A stretch of 64,000 bases of DNA, taken from positions 620,001 to 684,000 of the forward strand of contig JAKNDB010000066.1 of NCBI GenBank assembly GCA_024305405.1, in the 5' to 3' direction. This DNA is from Dirofilaria immitis. Lineage: Eukaryota > Nematoda > Chromadorea > Rhabditida > Onchocercidae. The position numbers and the translations under genes were made by a program. The notes under the pieces were generated by a model that did not search any database, was not told where the DNA came from, and worked only from the letters and a program-made list of their open reading frames with translations. Below, one piece after another: positions 37,701 through 49,053 of this stretch. The number at the start of each line of letters is the position of its first letter. Within the stretch, counting starts at the first letter, position 1.

Positions 37701-40700
37701 ATCTTGGTTAGAAACTATTTTGATATATACTATTTTATAATTTAATAGTTATATCATGCTACAATTATCATTTATCATCATAGAAAATATCAAATATTGA
37801 TAATATTAAAATTTTTCAGAAAAATTACGTAATAGTTATGTGAAAAAGGAAAATGCTTGGCAAGAAAAGCATGATAGGCTTGAAAATGAATTAGCATCTT
37901 TGAAGCAACAACTTAATAAGGATAACATCAAAAATGATATCATCGAAGGTATTCTAACTTTTTTTTTTTAGAATTTTATCAGAACTTTTACGCTCGATAC
38001 CATTTCTGTCACGTGTTGGGAAGAAACAACCTAAATTATCAGTCGTTTTAATTGAATTACCGAATGTTTATCTAATAGATTGATTGATGAGAAGAAAAAA
38101 TAAACCTTAATATTTTCATCTTTAAAACTTTCCTTAAAATTTCCACGTTCATTCATTTGTATACTATAATAGGTAAAAGATTGTTCCTGACCTGAATTCA
38201 TCATCCATTCCAATTATACATCATTCAACAACATCAACAGTGGCAACTACAACACCAATAATAGTAAATAGTAAAAATGATGATTTGATCGATTTAAAAG
38301 ATCAAATAGCAACTTTGCAGAAAAAGGTTGTAATTTTTTTTAATTCATTATTGATTTATTATTATCATTTGATTAACTTTTTATTTGATAAATTTTAAAA
38401 CTTTACATACCTTGTCTCATAGCGTACATTTTTCTCTTATCTAGCCTTATCAAAAATTAATATATTTCTTATCCTGAAAAGTTTCTTTCTATGATACTTG
38501 TTTTATCTACTTCTTCTTACGGCTATATAATTTCAAGAATCTCGAAATTTGGAATTCTTATAAATCAATGTGTATTGTTTAGAACAAAGAATTGACGAAT
38601 CAAATCTCAGAAGCAAAACGAGATAATGAAGATTTACGCATGGAACTTGCAACTTTGCAACAAAAATGGACAAAAGATAAGAATGATTTATTGCATAAGG
38701 CAAGACAAGAAGAAAAGGTATCATTGATATCGTATTATCAAATTCAAATAATACATTTATAAGTTCTAACGAGAAAACATTTACATACGCTATACTCATA
38801 TAATTTACTAATCTGATAATTGCTTACTGATAAAAAGATATTATCTATTCTTCAAATACTATTATAGAATATACATGTTGCAGATTCGCAATGTAGAACT
38901 TGACGCATTACAGCAAAAATTTACAAGTCGAATGCGAATTATGGAAGATACGAATAAATCATTACATTCACAGGTATATAATTATAATTATCATATAAGC
39001 TTATTGATATTTTTTTAATTAAATATTACAGGTAAAAAAAAAAGTTACGAAATATATTTTTAGTTGGTGCAAGCTCGACGTGAACGTGATTATCATCGTG
39101 AAGCATTGCATACGTTTGAAAGTAAAATATCGGAAGAACAACGACGTGGCGAAAGTGACGTAAAACGATATAAAGAATTAGAAGAGAAAAGCACCGATAT
39201 GGTATATATTTTAAGTTTAATTTTATCTCGTCAAATTTTTTTTTTAATCTTTATTGATTCTTCATTCATTACTATATCATATCATATCATATCATATCAT
39301 ATTTTTTGGATAAGATACTATAAAATGTAATTCTTTTCAGACGAAACAAATTACAAATTTGAAAGAAGAAGTGACAAAATTGAATATTGATTTAAAACTT
39401 GCAAAAGAAGCTCATGAAGCTGATCGTGCCTTATGGAATGTTGAAAAATCTCATCTTAACACTAAAAAGATCGAAACTTTAACTGATAATAGTAGTGATA
39501 GTAAAACTATCAATAATATAAAAAATGCTAAGGTTAATATTTAAATTTAATTAGCCTAGTTTTTTGAGCCCTATGTCAATAAGTCGAAATTATTCGCTAA
39601 TAAAAGTAATATTAATCAAGTGCGGAATCTTATCAATTCTAATTCAATGTTTGTCCATCAATTGAAGCACATTCATATCGGAACTGCGAAATTACGAATT
39701 TTAAGAATCTTTCACATTGATAGATGACCTAATATGCGCAACAATTTAGAAATGAAATTTAATTTCAGGTCGTTAAATAGAAGAAATTTTTGATGATTTT
39801 TGGCTTTTTCATTCTTATTCATATAACATAACTCTATTACTTAAATAGATATACTGCCTAAGTTTTTTTTTTGGTTTAGTTTCAATTAATTTTATTGGGA
39901 AAGAGTGAAACTTCAGATACCGTTACTTCAGATAACAGAAAGTGCTTTAAAAACTGCTGAGATGGTTCAGAAGAAGTATGCGGAATATCAAACTTTTATT
40001 CGAAAGAAGTAGAAAGATTGAATACAAAAATGAAAGAACTTCTAAATGATAATCTCGTCAAGCAACAAGAATCCGATCGAACTATTAAAAATGTAAGTGA
40101 GATTCTTATATTATAAAATATGCATATTTTTATTGTAATTTAACACAATTCTTCTGACAGTGTTAAAAATAAAAATAAAAGAAAGAGAATTTCAGCTTCG
40201 TGAACAAATCAAAGTATTGGAAATAAGTCAACGAAATTTAATGGAAGCTCGAGATATGCAATTAGGTGCAAAAGAATTTTTAGAAAATGAGCTTGAACGG
40301 TTACAAGAAGTACTAAATCTAAATGAAGTTCATCGATTGACAAGAAAGTATAAATTATCACTAATCATTGAGCAGGTAAGGAATTGATTATTTTATCTTG
40401 CTATATTATTCTGACTAATAAAATATTTCACACCTTTACTAATATATTTTCTATATATGGGAAAGGAAATTTTGAAGTGAAAATATTTGTGTCCAACTTT
40501 ATCAACTTTATTTAGTTGTAATGATCTACTTAAGTAATTATATTTCAATAAATATAATCCATTAGTTCTTTTTTTTTCACATCAGAAAGCATTTCTTAAC
40601 AAAATCATTTGAAAAAATAGCAAATAATCTCTAATATTCTCATCCAAATGATTGCAGAATGCATAAATTATATAAAAGATAATTTACTGATAAAAGCATT

Positions 40701-43700
40701 AATTTCTTACAGTAAATGATAATGTTCAATTGAATTATAAAAATTAATATTTAGCTACAAGCATTAATCGAATCGCTAAATAAATCATCAAAGATTGGAA
40801 CGGATTCACTTGATAATTTGAAGGCTTTTGTTTCTCAACTTATGCAAATGAAAGAAAATGAATGCAAACCAATTACGATTGGGTTCTTTTTTTGTTTCCT
40901 TTACTACTGTATTGTGATTGCTACCGTACCCATTATAAGCCACGGCTTATTGTAGCATTATCTTTATAGAAAGAACGAAATAATGAAGTATAATGATTGT
41001 TTTTTTAAACAGCGAATTAAAATGTTCGCAAAGTTTAACGTTTTACCAATGAATAAATCTTGAGCTTAGTTTGTACAAATTGGCTTCTAATCGAGATATT
41101 AGAATATTTTTCCAAATAGCCTTCAAAATATTTTGTCTAATTTTTAGCAATAGAAAGAAACAGAATAAACTTAATGAACATGTCGGACCGGTTGAAGTTG
41201 AATCCGATACTGTATCGCAAGCACCATCTGATGCAATTTCGCAATCGTCGACTCCAGCTCGATTTTATTCCTACAGTACTCTTCCGACATCATCATATAA
41301 GTATCGTATTTTATGCGCAGCTTATGCATGTCATTTTACCAATGAATCTGAAAAAAATGCTAGCAGCCTTTTACATATATGCATATAATATATTTATTGT
41401 TAAAGTTTTATAATACAGCAACTAAAGCGCAATTTATCTGCCTAAATAATAATAAAAAAAAATTAGTTGGACTACCGTAATACTTGGTTACTGTAACTTC
41501 TATACTCTTTGTATTACTAAATTTCATTGATTTAACTATAAGCTCAAAATTAATTTGCATGAATTTTTTTCAGAATCTAAATGAATTTTAGGCTAACAGC
41601 AACAGTAAGAAATTTAAGCGAAAGTAATTCCGCCGTAGAAATTCGACATTTAGAAGCAATGACGAATGGAACACAACTACCAATTAAGAAAATTTCATCA
41701 TTCCCGGATCCACCACCTACTTTAATCCTTAGTAATTTTACTCAACCTTTATTTTAAATTATTTTTTAAAATAAAATTCATTTTTTTGAATATTTTTAAT
41801 TATTCTTATCAGTGTATAATCAAAAATTTTTAATTTCGAATTTTACGATATGCTTCATTCAAGCAAGCAAGACATTCATACTCATTGAAAGTTTGATTGC
41901 GATTTCTTTATAGAACTTATCGTAAAAATTATTTTGTCTTTAGATAAGGAGATGGCAGTAGAATACGATAAAGATGGTAGACTTCATTACATTCCTAAGA
42001 TTATTTCACATTCTGCATCAGGTGATGATCGTCAAGTTGATAATGGTTTTTCATCATATGAGCAAGATGATGGTGAAGATTCATCAAGTGGACAATTGCA
42101 TTTGCGAACAAATAGTACTGGTAAGATGAAAGTTATATATCATTGAGATTAAAATTAATCTGTCGATTAATTTTTTATGAAATTAATCGTTTTGAAATTT
42201 TTCTGATAATTTTTTGTTTTTTTACGTGTTCGTTACGTGTAATTTCTCGTTTACGAATTTTTCATCTACGCTGAAATATTTAAGATAGCAAAATTTCACG
42301 GCTTTATTATTTGAAGATTGTTTTTGAGAATTAAAAATGAAATGAATGCATTAAGCTTAGCTCATGCTTAAAGGCTCTTTCTTATTTGATTATTTCAGTA
42401 TAATTAATTAATTAATTACAGGAACAAATATTTTGTATGATATTCGTCGAGTTGAATTAGCACGTGGTAGTCAACCATCGGTACGATTAATGGCAAAAGC
42501 ATTTGAAACAATGGAAGCAAATGCAACAAAAACTCTTCCAAACTCAAAACGATCATTGTTTGGTATACGTAAATCACGTTCCGTTGAAACTACTGAAATA
42601 GGCAAAGGAATTGGAAATGCTACAAAAATGTATAATACTATTCTTTCTTTCTTTTTTTCTTTTTTTTTTCTTCCAAATTTAAATTTAAGTAAATTAAATT
42701 TCATTGATAATATTTCATAATTTTAGGCATTAACACCTTTAGCATCATCACCGGTAGCAGTAACAGTACTTGGCCGAAATACATCACTTAGTCATATTGA
42801 AGAATTAATGGGTAGTCAATCACCATTCGGTAATATATCTCGTGGAAGTCGAAATCCATTCAAAATTATGAGTACGATTATTTTTCCTTTCCTTTTTTTT
42901 TTTTGTTTTTCTATTCAAAAATATTTTAACTTTTCATAAAAAAAAAAAAAAAAAATGTATGCGTATTAAATTAAAAATAAGTTGTATTAATTTAGGAATT
43001 GCTCGATAAAAAAATCACATTTATCTATTATTTTAAAGCTTAAAATATATAATTAAATTAATTAATAATATTTAAAAATATATTTTAAATTTAAAAAATT
43101 TTTTTCATACAAAAAGTTATTATATAATATAAAATTTTCAAATAATACATTAATAATGCTAATAGTACTAATATAATTAAAAATATATCACAAATTATAA
43201 TTTTTTTTTAGAAACAAAACTTGTTGAACGTGTACGACGAAGTTTAAGCAGGTCAAATTCGAAAAACACAGAGATCATTCAACAGAAAGCGGTCATAGTA
43301 GCAGGCGCAGTGGTGAAAGTATCATAATAAATGATCAGAAGGCTGAAGTATTTGAAAGATTAGAAGAAACAAAGGTATTAGCTTATCATTTCTTTAACAT
43401 TTTATGCTTAATAGTTAAAACTTGACTTTTATATATTATGGAAATTTGGCTATTTATTGTGAAAAAATTCTTCAAAATTCTTATTGCAACAGCTTACGCT
43501 TATCAGTATATCATTTATTATTTGAATCATTAGATGTAAACGATGATATTATGACATTGCTTAGATTTATCTGATAGCATTCCTAAATTTATATAAATTT
43601 ATCGGATGATATTCTTAATCTCATGTAAATAAATTTACCGGCTGATCTTTTGATCTCAGATCAGTTTTATTAATTTGTTTTATCTATTGCTAAGCTATCA

Positions 43701-45622
43701 ATCTTTTTGATTATATTGAATTTTGCAATCAGATCAAATAATTTGTGGATTATTTACATCAAAATATTTTATTTGCTTTTGTAAAATTAAATTAAAAAAA
43801 TGAAAAATATTTTTGTATTGTATTGATTTATTTGAATTTAAATTTGATTAAACATTTCAATTTATTTAGTATTAAATTTAAGTTATTAAATAAAAAATCA
43901 AATATTCGCATGCAGAACTGTTAATTTTATCATAAAATGGCTAAAATTTTCTATTACAGGATAAATTTACTATTTAAATTACGAATATTTCAAATTTCGC
44001 AAACATCATTAATTATGAATGTTTCAGAATTCGCAAACATCATCGTCGCCAACAAAAAAGTGACATGTAAGCCTCGTGCGAAAAAAGAGCAAAAAGACAA
44101 CAACAACAACAACAACAACAAGCAGCAACAACAACAACAACAACAACAGTAGCAGCAACAGTTACTGTTAGCTAAAAATAAGAGCACAATCTGATCAATA
44201 TCATCAATCTAATCGCTGATGTATAACTCATTTCGAGAAAGATTAATTTTTAGATATTTCTTCTTCTTTTAACACTTCGAAATTCTGATGCTCTATGTTG
44301 TTAGCATTACAGAATTATCATCTTTTTTCTTCTCTTTCTCTTATCATTAAGTGTTGAATTTTTACATTGTCTATCATTAATTATTGTTATATTGCTAAAC
44401 GAAAAATTCTTTCCTAAAAAAATTTTACAAGATTTGTATGTATTTTTTAACTCATAATATATGTATAGATAAAAATATTTTCTACCTTTTTCTTATCACT
44501 GCATTATACCTGAATGATAATGTATATTATTTATTAACACCTCATTCAATCTGGCAGTGTTGTGTTCAGATTTTTATCAATTTTATATAATTTCTAACTG
44601 TTACTATTCATTTCCAATACTTATTTAATTTACAAAAGATATAATTTTTATTTTCCTCAAAAATTTTCAACTATATATATGCAAATGATAATATCATTAT
44701 TATTATCAGGTCATTTTGCACTGATAACAAATTTGATCAATAAAAGAAAAATGATATTTGTTGTTTTTAGAACACTTACTTCTATTCAAAATGTTCAAAA
44801 ACGATAGCATATTGATTGTTTTTTTTCTTTATATTTCTAAAATTAAAAAGAAATTCACACAATATCATTGCTATATGATAAAGTGATAAATTTTTGCTGA
44901 AATCCTTTTTTTTGATAAAGTTTTCTTAAAGTTGAAACTATCATTGTTGTTATTAGCTATAATTTGTTATCACAATTTATTTGATCTAATTTACTCTTCC
45001 TTCTTTTGTTATTTATGTTTATTCATTTTGCTAATATTTATTTATTTTTTTTTAATAAATGTGCTAAACTTCTTATTTACAAAATAATATAAAAGCAATC
45101 GTTAAAAGTTTCTCATTCATTTTCAATTTCATATATTATTGGCAACGAATTAATTTTAAATTTAAATTGATAAGAATTGATTATAATTTTTGATTATGAA
45201 ATTTTTTATTTGAAACTTATATGATTTGCTGATATGATACGCGTTGATTTGTTCAGTATTTTTCTTATCAATTAAATTGCCTAATATTGTTTTAAAGCTG
45301 CCTTATCATTTTCTCCATTATTTTTCATATGCTTTATTTACTATCATTTCGAATTTCTAAAAAAATATGCTTATCATTTATAAAAAATTTCATCCTTTTT
45401 GGTATATGCAGTAAAATGAGGAATAAAATTGTGTTAAAAATAAATTTTAATTAAAAACTTTTTCCCATTTCATTAAATTCAATTAAATTGACTTAATTAA
45501 GTTGGAAGAAATGGGGAATTTCCTCAGGAAGAAAAGATGCAACTATGATAAGAGATAGTTCTCTTGATAATGATAATATCAGTATTACTATAGATACAGA
45601 AAAAAAGAGTTCTAATTTTTAA
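24354..45622 (+). CDS. MTCL/SOGA-family coiled-coil protein (microtubule cross-linking factor-like), ~40 exons
   Basis: Family members bind and cross-link microtubules and act in cell polarity; this role is taken from the family. Exons: 24354-24563, 27774-27866, 28602-28771, 29431-29525, 29729-29861, 30089-30244, 30408-30569, 30879-31046, 31202-31290, 31461-31607, 31664-31749, 32835-32938, 33384-33447, 33714-33859, 34050-34168, 34661-34759, 35232-35336, 35458-35547, 36174-36284, 36753-36895, 37024-37104, 37228-37399, 37541-37706, 37820-37948, 38173-38326, 38583-38717, 38884-38973, 39064-39201, 39341-39532, 39932-40092, 40161-40375, 40755-40882, 41148-41300, 41592-41731, 41944-42120, 42422-42629, 42727-42871, 43212-43374, 44028-44066, 45502-45622. 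Total about 5.4 kb, about 1800 residues, close to vertebrate MTCL length. Most of it is heptad-like coiled coil with a Ser-rich basic C-terminal third. Exons 6-8 carry the family signature. Thirteen one-base shortfalls in A/T runs and one unresolved break (exon 14) interrupt the frame; see findings. Confidence 0.85.
26110..26530. repeat. Intron repeat, three ~165-bp-spaced copies
   Basis: Within intron 1 of the MTCL-like gene the block TCGAGATT(C)...CTCGAAATG..TTAATTTTGCTC plus TATATATGAT...AAACTTATTGA recurs at about 26135, 26285 and 26490. Diverged copies. Confidence 0.6.
26898..27093. repeat. 97-bp tandem duplication in intron 1
   Basis: Two nearly identical copies starting TTATTTTTGTYCTATATCTT and ending CTTTTCTTGATTTCTTAGA. 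They differ by one base near the start and by poly-T length, so they are recent. Confidence 0.9.
27930..28320. repeat. ~110-130 bp tandem repeat, 3 copies, in intron 2
   Basis: Three diverged copies share TTTAAAAATACGGTATTTCT, CATTTTGGATGGATGGATCA and TTGATATTGATTGGTAGGAT. They create an open frame (28005-28235) that is not a gene. Confidence 0.85.
29431..31749 (+). CDS. MTCL-like gene, exons 4-11 (conserved core)
   Basis: This block identifies the family. Exon 6 has DELMEENESLKADIKDLQQE, exon 7 has RELQRELEQNAKNCRILQFK and exon 8 has RELESELRIAKEVSVRLHNE. These correspond in order and spacing to the vertebrate MTCL1 stretch that reads like ...NKNCRILQ...LKVAKDVSVRLHHEL. Exon 10 continues with DLRDQLKFAEEDLRRTQLRL. 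Exon 9 needs one more T at 31209-31213 to stay open. The frame is also open upstream of exon 10 back to about 31374, so a longer exon using the acceptor at 31372 is possible. Confidence 0.85.
35371..35384 (-). promoter_or_regulatory. DR2 nuclear-receptor-like site in an intron
   Basis: TGACCT-TT-TGACCT, i.e. AGGTCA-AA-AGGTCA on minus, next to a TA microsatellite in the intron after exon 17. Function not shown. Confidence 0.3.
40755..45622 (+). CDS. MTCL-like gene, exons 32-40 (C-terminal region)
   Basis: The coiled coil ends in exon 32, then a Ser/Pro-rich, acidic and basic tail follows (pieces SQAPSDAISQSSTPARFYSY, KEMAVEYDKDGRLHYIPKII, RLMAKAFETMEANATKTLPN, GRNTSLSHIEELMGSQSPFG, KLVERVRRSLSRSNSK). 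This part probably corresponds to the microtubule-binding and regulatory tail in vertebrate members, by position only. All phases agree once one A is added at 42624-42628, 43262-43266, 44054-44059 and 45532-45535. The last exon ends ...SSLDNDNISITIDTEKKSSNF, TAA at 45620. Without the addition at 44054-44059 the protein would stop at 44063. Confidence 0.65.
44096..44153 (+). repeat. CAA/CAG repeat in the last intron of the MTCL-like gene
   Basis: Run of AAC then CAGCAACAACAA units. In one frame it reads Asn6-7 then Gln8. It lies downstream of a good donor (ACAT|gtaagc at 44067), so it is most likely intronic, but it would be coding if that intron is retained and the A run at 44054 is one longer. 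Confidence 0.75.
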
Positions 45623-47465
45623 AATTAAATCATCGTAACTTTTTGATAATTAAGATGGTCAAATATTTTTTGTTTTTATCACTGCTGAAATGTTTGACGT
45701 AAAAATACGTAAGTATTTGCGTGTAGAAAGATTAGATTAGTTTAATAGATGAATAGGAAATAATAATTGAATATAGTAATCTCATAACAATGTTATAAAT
45801 ATGATATCGATGTATCATTAAACAGTAAATAAGCAAAGTAAACAATAATTGAGCATTATCAAATTTCAACTTATCATAAATTTGCATTTCATGCTTATTT
45901 ATTATCGATGAATGTGCAAGTAATTCTACGAATTCACTATAGAAAATATACAAACAATTTGAAAATTCGATTCTCTTCGATTCAATTTTGTGATAGGGGC
46001 ATTATCAATTGATAGTATAAACGGAAAATGCGCAATAATCAAAGCAAATTTTAATAAACTTTTTGTTATTTTGATATCATCATTTGAATAATCATTTAAA
46101 TTAGAATTAAATTATGGCACTAAATTATCAAAAGTATGAATCAAAATAGATTATGATAATAGTTTGATGGAAAAAAATTATAACATTCATATTATTTCAT
46201 AAATAGCTTAATATCATTCTCGAATTATCTAATCAAAAATAAAATAAAATTTATTTAAGTAAATAAGAAAAGAAATTCTATCAGTAAATACTGCTGATAA
46301 AGTTTTAGACGATAATGATATTTATAAAATAATTAGTTGAAGCAGCGAAAAATTAATGAATAGATAAAATAATTGATTGATAGCAAATCAAATCATTGCT
46401 CAACCAATTTATTATATTTTAAAAATTATCACATGAATTGGCGTGATAATCTTTTAAAAATGATTCTATGATTTGATATGATGATCTTTTTTCAGAATAG
46501 ATTTTATTTCAAAAAAGCCAAGAATGAGAAGAATTGCAAAATGCTAAATTTAAGATATTATGATAAGCTAAATTTTAAGAAAATATAAAACTAATTGAAA
46601 TGATAATCATTCATCTCATGATATTGCAAACTTTTTGTAAGATTATTCTAGAAAATTAATAATTCTGATTAAATTCATGCTTACTTATACAATCAAGATT
46701 TCTATCGATATTTCTTATTGATTTATTATCTGATCTTTCACATTGCTACAAATAACCAAAGGTTGAATTATCATCTTACTAATCTATGAATCATTTATTC
46801 TATATTTTATACTAATATATACGAAAATAAATATCTATTGCCAGGCTGCTAGAAGAAATTTTCCTCTTTTTCTTATCACTTAACAGTTAAGCTTTATCTA
46901 AATTTTTATAAGATTAGCCATGATTTGTTTGCAGTGATATTATATCGCCTATTATGTAAATCATGAAATAATGATCTGAAATTTAAATAGAAATACAAAA
47001 TATCATTTCTTTCAAAACACAACTTTCCATTTTCATTTCTGATTTTTGCAAAAACTATTATAGTAAATGATCACTCGTTATAGATATGATATATTAACAT
47101 GGTTATATCAATATTTCGAAAGATTTTAGATAAGATAACAAAGCACTATCATCATATATTGGCTGATAATGACCAATAGTAAAAAAGTTTAATCATCAAA
47201 TATTATAAATCTCTTTCGTCAAAAGTGATACGAACAATTATCACTTATTTATCGTCATATAATAACCATCGAAATTGAAATTAAATTTCAAATGTAATAT
47301 ACAATAATAAATTTGTTGGAAAAAAGTTTTATTATTTATTATTGCAACAATATTATACCAATAAATTAAAGATCCTTTTAATATAAAAATACTTCCAAAT
47401 TGTGCATAAATGTCCTACCTATAATTGCAAGAAAATGTTTTATTTATAATTGCTCCTGTTTACAA
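45623..47465. other. Spacer between the MTCL-like gene and rpl-29
   Basis: First part is the 3' untranslated region of the MTCL-like gene, its end not located. The rest is AT-rich, very dense in TGATAA/TTATCA. No gene seen. Confidence 0.55.
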
Positions 47466-47865
47466 CGCAAATTTTTTCACTCTGATCCGATGGATTCGTA
47501 TCATTGTAGCGCAGCAAGACGTTGCTTTATCAAGTTTTTCATGTAGGAAGGGTTAAGATTGTTGTAACGGAGGGTTTTCGTGATGGGTAGTACCGGCGTA
47601 TTGGTAGGTTTATTAGTCTTCTGAGTCATTATTGAAATCTGTTAATATGTTTATTTTTCGGGAATCTTTGTGTAGCAGCGTTATTTAGGCTTATCTATGG
47701 ATTCTTAAAATATGTGGTAATACGCATGCGAAATTTAAGTTTTTAAAGCAGCATATGATAGAATATGAATCTAGAAAGTGTAGAAACACTTTTTGCTCTT
47801 TTATATGATTTATTGTTGACCTAATTGTTTTCAGGATATAATCAATTAGGTAGCCAATAACAGAT
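47466..47865 (+). promoter_or_regulatory. Promoter / 5' region of rpl-29
   Basis: From about 47466 to 47660 the sequence is clearly less AT-rich (gatccgatggattcg, gtagcgcagcaagacg, ggtagtaccggcgtattgg), unlike the spacer before it. A TTGTTTTCAG acceptor (to 47833) and a second CAATAACAG (to 47863) precede the ATG and are candidate spliced-leader sites. Promoter function is inferred from position and composition. Confidence 0.4.
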
Positions 47866-48602
47866 ATGGCAAAGTCAAAAAATCATACAAATCATAATCA
47901 GAGTATGTTTTCAATTTTATCCATTTGAATTATAGCCATCCTTTATATTATATTTATATTACGAACATCAATTATTTATCCAATTAAAACTTTCTGCTTT
48001 CTGAAAAGATTTTGAATCTGAGATGAAATATAAAATGTATCATTCTTGTTCGAAAAGTATTCGATAATATCACTTAATGTTTGTGTAGCGATAAATATTT
48101 TCATTTACTTCAGTGAATTCGTTTAATTAATTAATATAGTGGGATAGCTTTGCATATCATTAGTTCGGAAATGGTGCTATATACGTGATACTAAAAATAC
48201 CGCCAAGAAATCCTTCGTTTTGAACAGGACGGGTTGTATTTCTATTCATAAGTTATTATACGTTAATTAAATTGTTAGCACTTTGTATTTTGAATTGGAA
48301 ATTCTTTTCTTACCATCTCGGAATTTTTTCAGCATGTAGAAATGTCATTTAGTCGTCGTTATTATAACACTGTAATGTGTGACGTATTAGATTTTGTAAC
48401 CTAACTGTGGATATTCTGAAGTATAACGCTAATTATTTCAGATAGAAAAGATCACAGAAATGGTATTAAGAAGCCGAAGAAACATCGTTTTATGTCTATG
48501 AAAGGAGTCGATCAGAAGTTTTTGCGGAATCTCCGGTTTGCCAAGAAGCATAACAAGCGGCATCATCATCAAAAGAAAGAATCTAATGAATCGAATGCTT
48601 AA
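47866..48602 (+). CDS. rpl-29: 60S ribosomal protein L29 (eL29)
   Basis: Structural protein of the large ribosomal subunit. Two exons, 47866-47902 and 48442-48602, joined inside codon 13, give 65 residues, the usual eL29 size. It begins [20 protein letters not shown], the family's N-terminal signature, followed by [20 protein letters not shown] and [18 protein letters not shown]. The tail has a His triplet and ends ESNESNA. Extremely basic, as expected for an RNA-binding ribosomal protein. The intron is 540 bp. Stop TAA at 48600; AATAAA follows at 48650. No frame errors. It is the first of three plus-strand genes; thoc-7 starts 451 bp downstream. Confidence 0.97.
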
Positions 48603-48649
48603 AATGGACTAATTTTATAATTGATTGATTGTTTTTTTGTAATAGTATC

Positions 48650-48655
48650 AATAAA
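48650..48655 (+). terminator. Poly(A) signal AATAAA of rpl-29
   Basis: Canonical AATAAA 48 bases after the stop codon. If rpl-29 and thoc-7 share a transcript, this would direct cleavage before trans-splicing at 49049. Confidence 0.6.
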
Positions 48656-49040
48656 TTGTTAACAGCAATGATTCATGTTACTACACAAGTTTTCTGCAGA
48701 TTTTACTTGTAGAACTATTTTGCTTCATTGAAAACTTGGTCTCAGTTATCTGAGTTAGTAGGGATATTGCGTGTCATTCGATTTCCTTTTACTTTCACAT
48801 AACTTCTTTTTAAATGTCTTTGAAATAGTCATTTTTTTGTGAGTCGGAAGGAAAAAATCAATTCTGGAAGATCTAATGATTGCATTTAATCACTTCCATC
48901 GTTTGGAAGCATATTACCGAGAAATTTATGGTACACGTTGTTTTTAGCGAAAGTATTTCAGTAATGTATTTTAATGAAATTGCATTTGAAGTCTTGAACT
49001 TCATTTTTCTCTTTTTCTCTCAACTTGTATGAGTCACTAG

Positions 49041-49053
49041 TAACTTCAGTAAA
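49041..49053 (+). promoter_or_regulatory. Likely spliced-leader acceptor of thoc-7
   Basis: TAACTTCAG ends at 49049, followed by TAAA and the ATG at 49054. Supports the start and trans-splicing. Confidence 0.5.

Noticed and set aside
41071..41413. Two overlapping plus ORFs of 105 and 79 codons
   Set aside because: Only the part 41148-41300 of the first is real (MTCL-like exon 33); the rest is intron and the second frame is a shadow.
43937..44152. 71-codon plus frame ending in Asn and Gln runs
   Set aside because: Its first half crosses the acceptor of exon 39 and is intronic; the Asn/Gln part lies behind a good donor at 44067 and is probably intron.
24354..45622. MTCL-like gene as a pseudogene
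   Set aside because: Splice sites are intact and almost all breaks are single A/T shortfalls in homopolymers, with no clear substitution-type stops; the same error type occurs in thoc-7.
47903..48441. snoRNA in the rpl-29 intron
   Set aside because: Ribosomal-protein introns often host snoRNAs and there is a GC-richer patch near 48150-48240, but I found no convincing box C/D pair or H/ACA structure.
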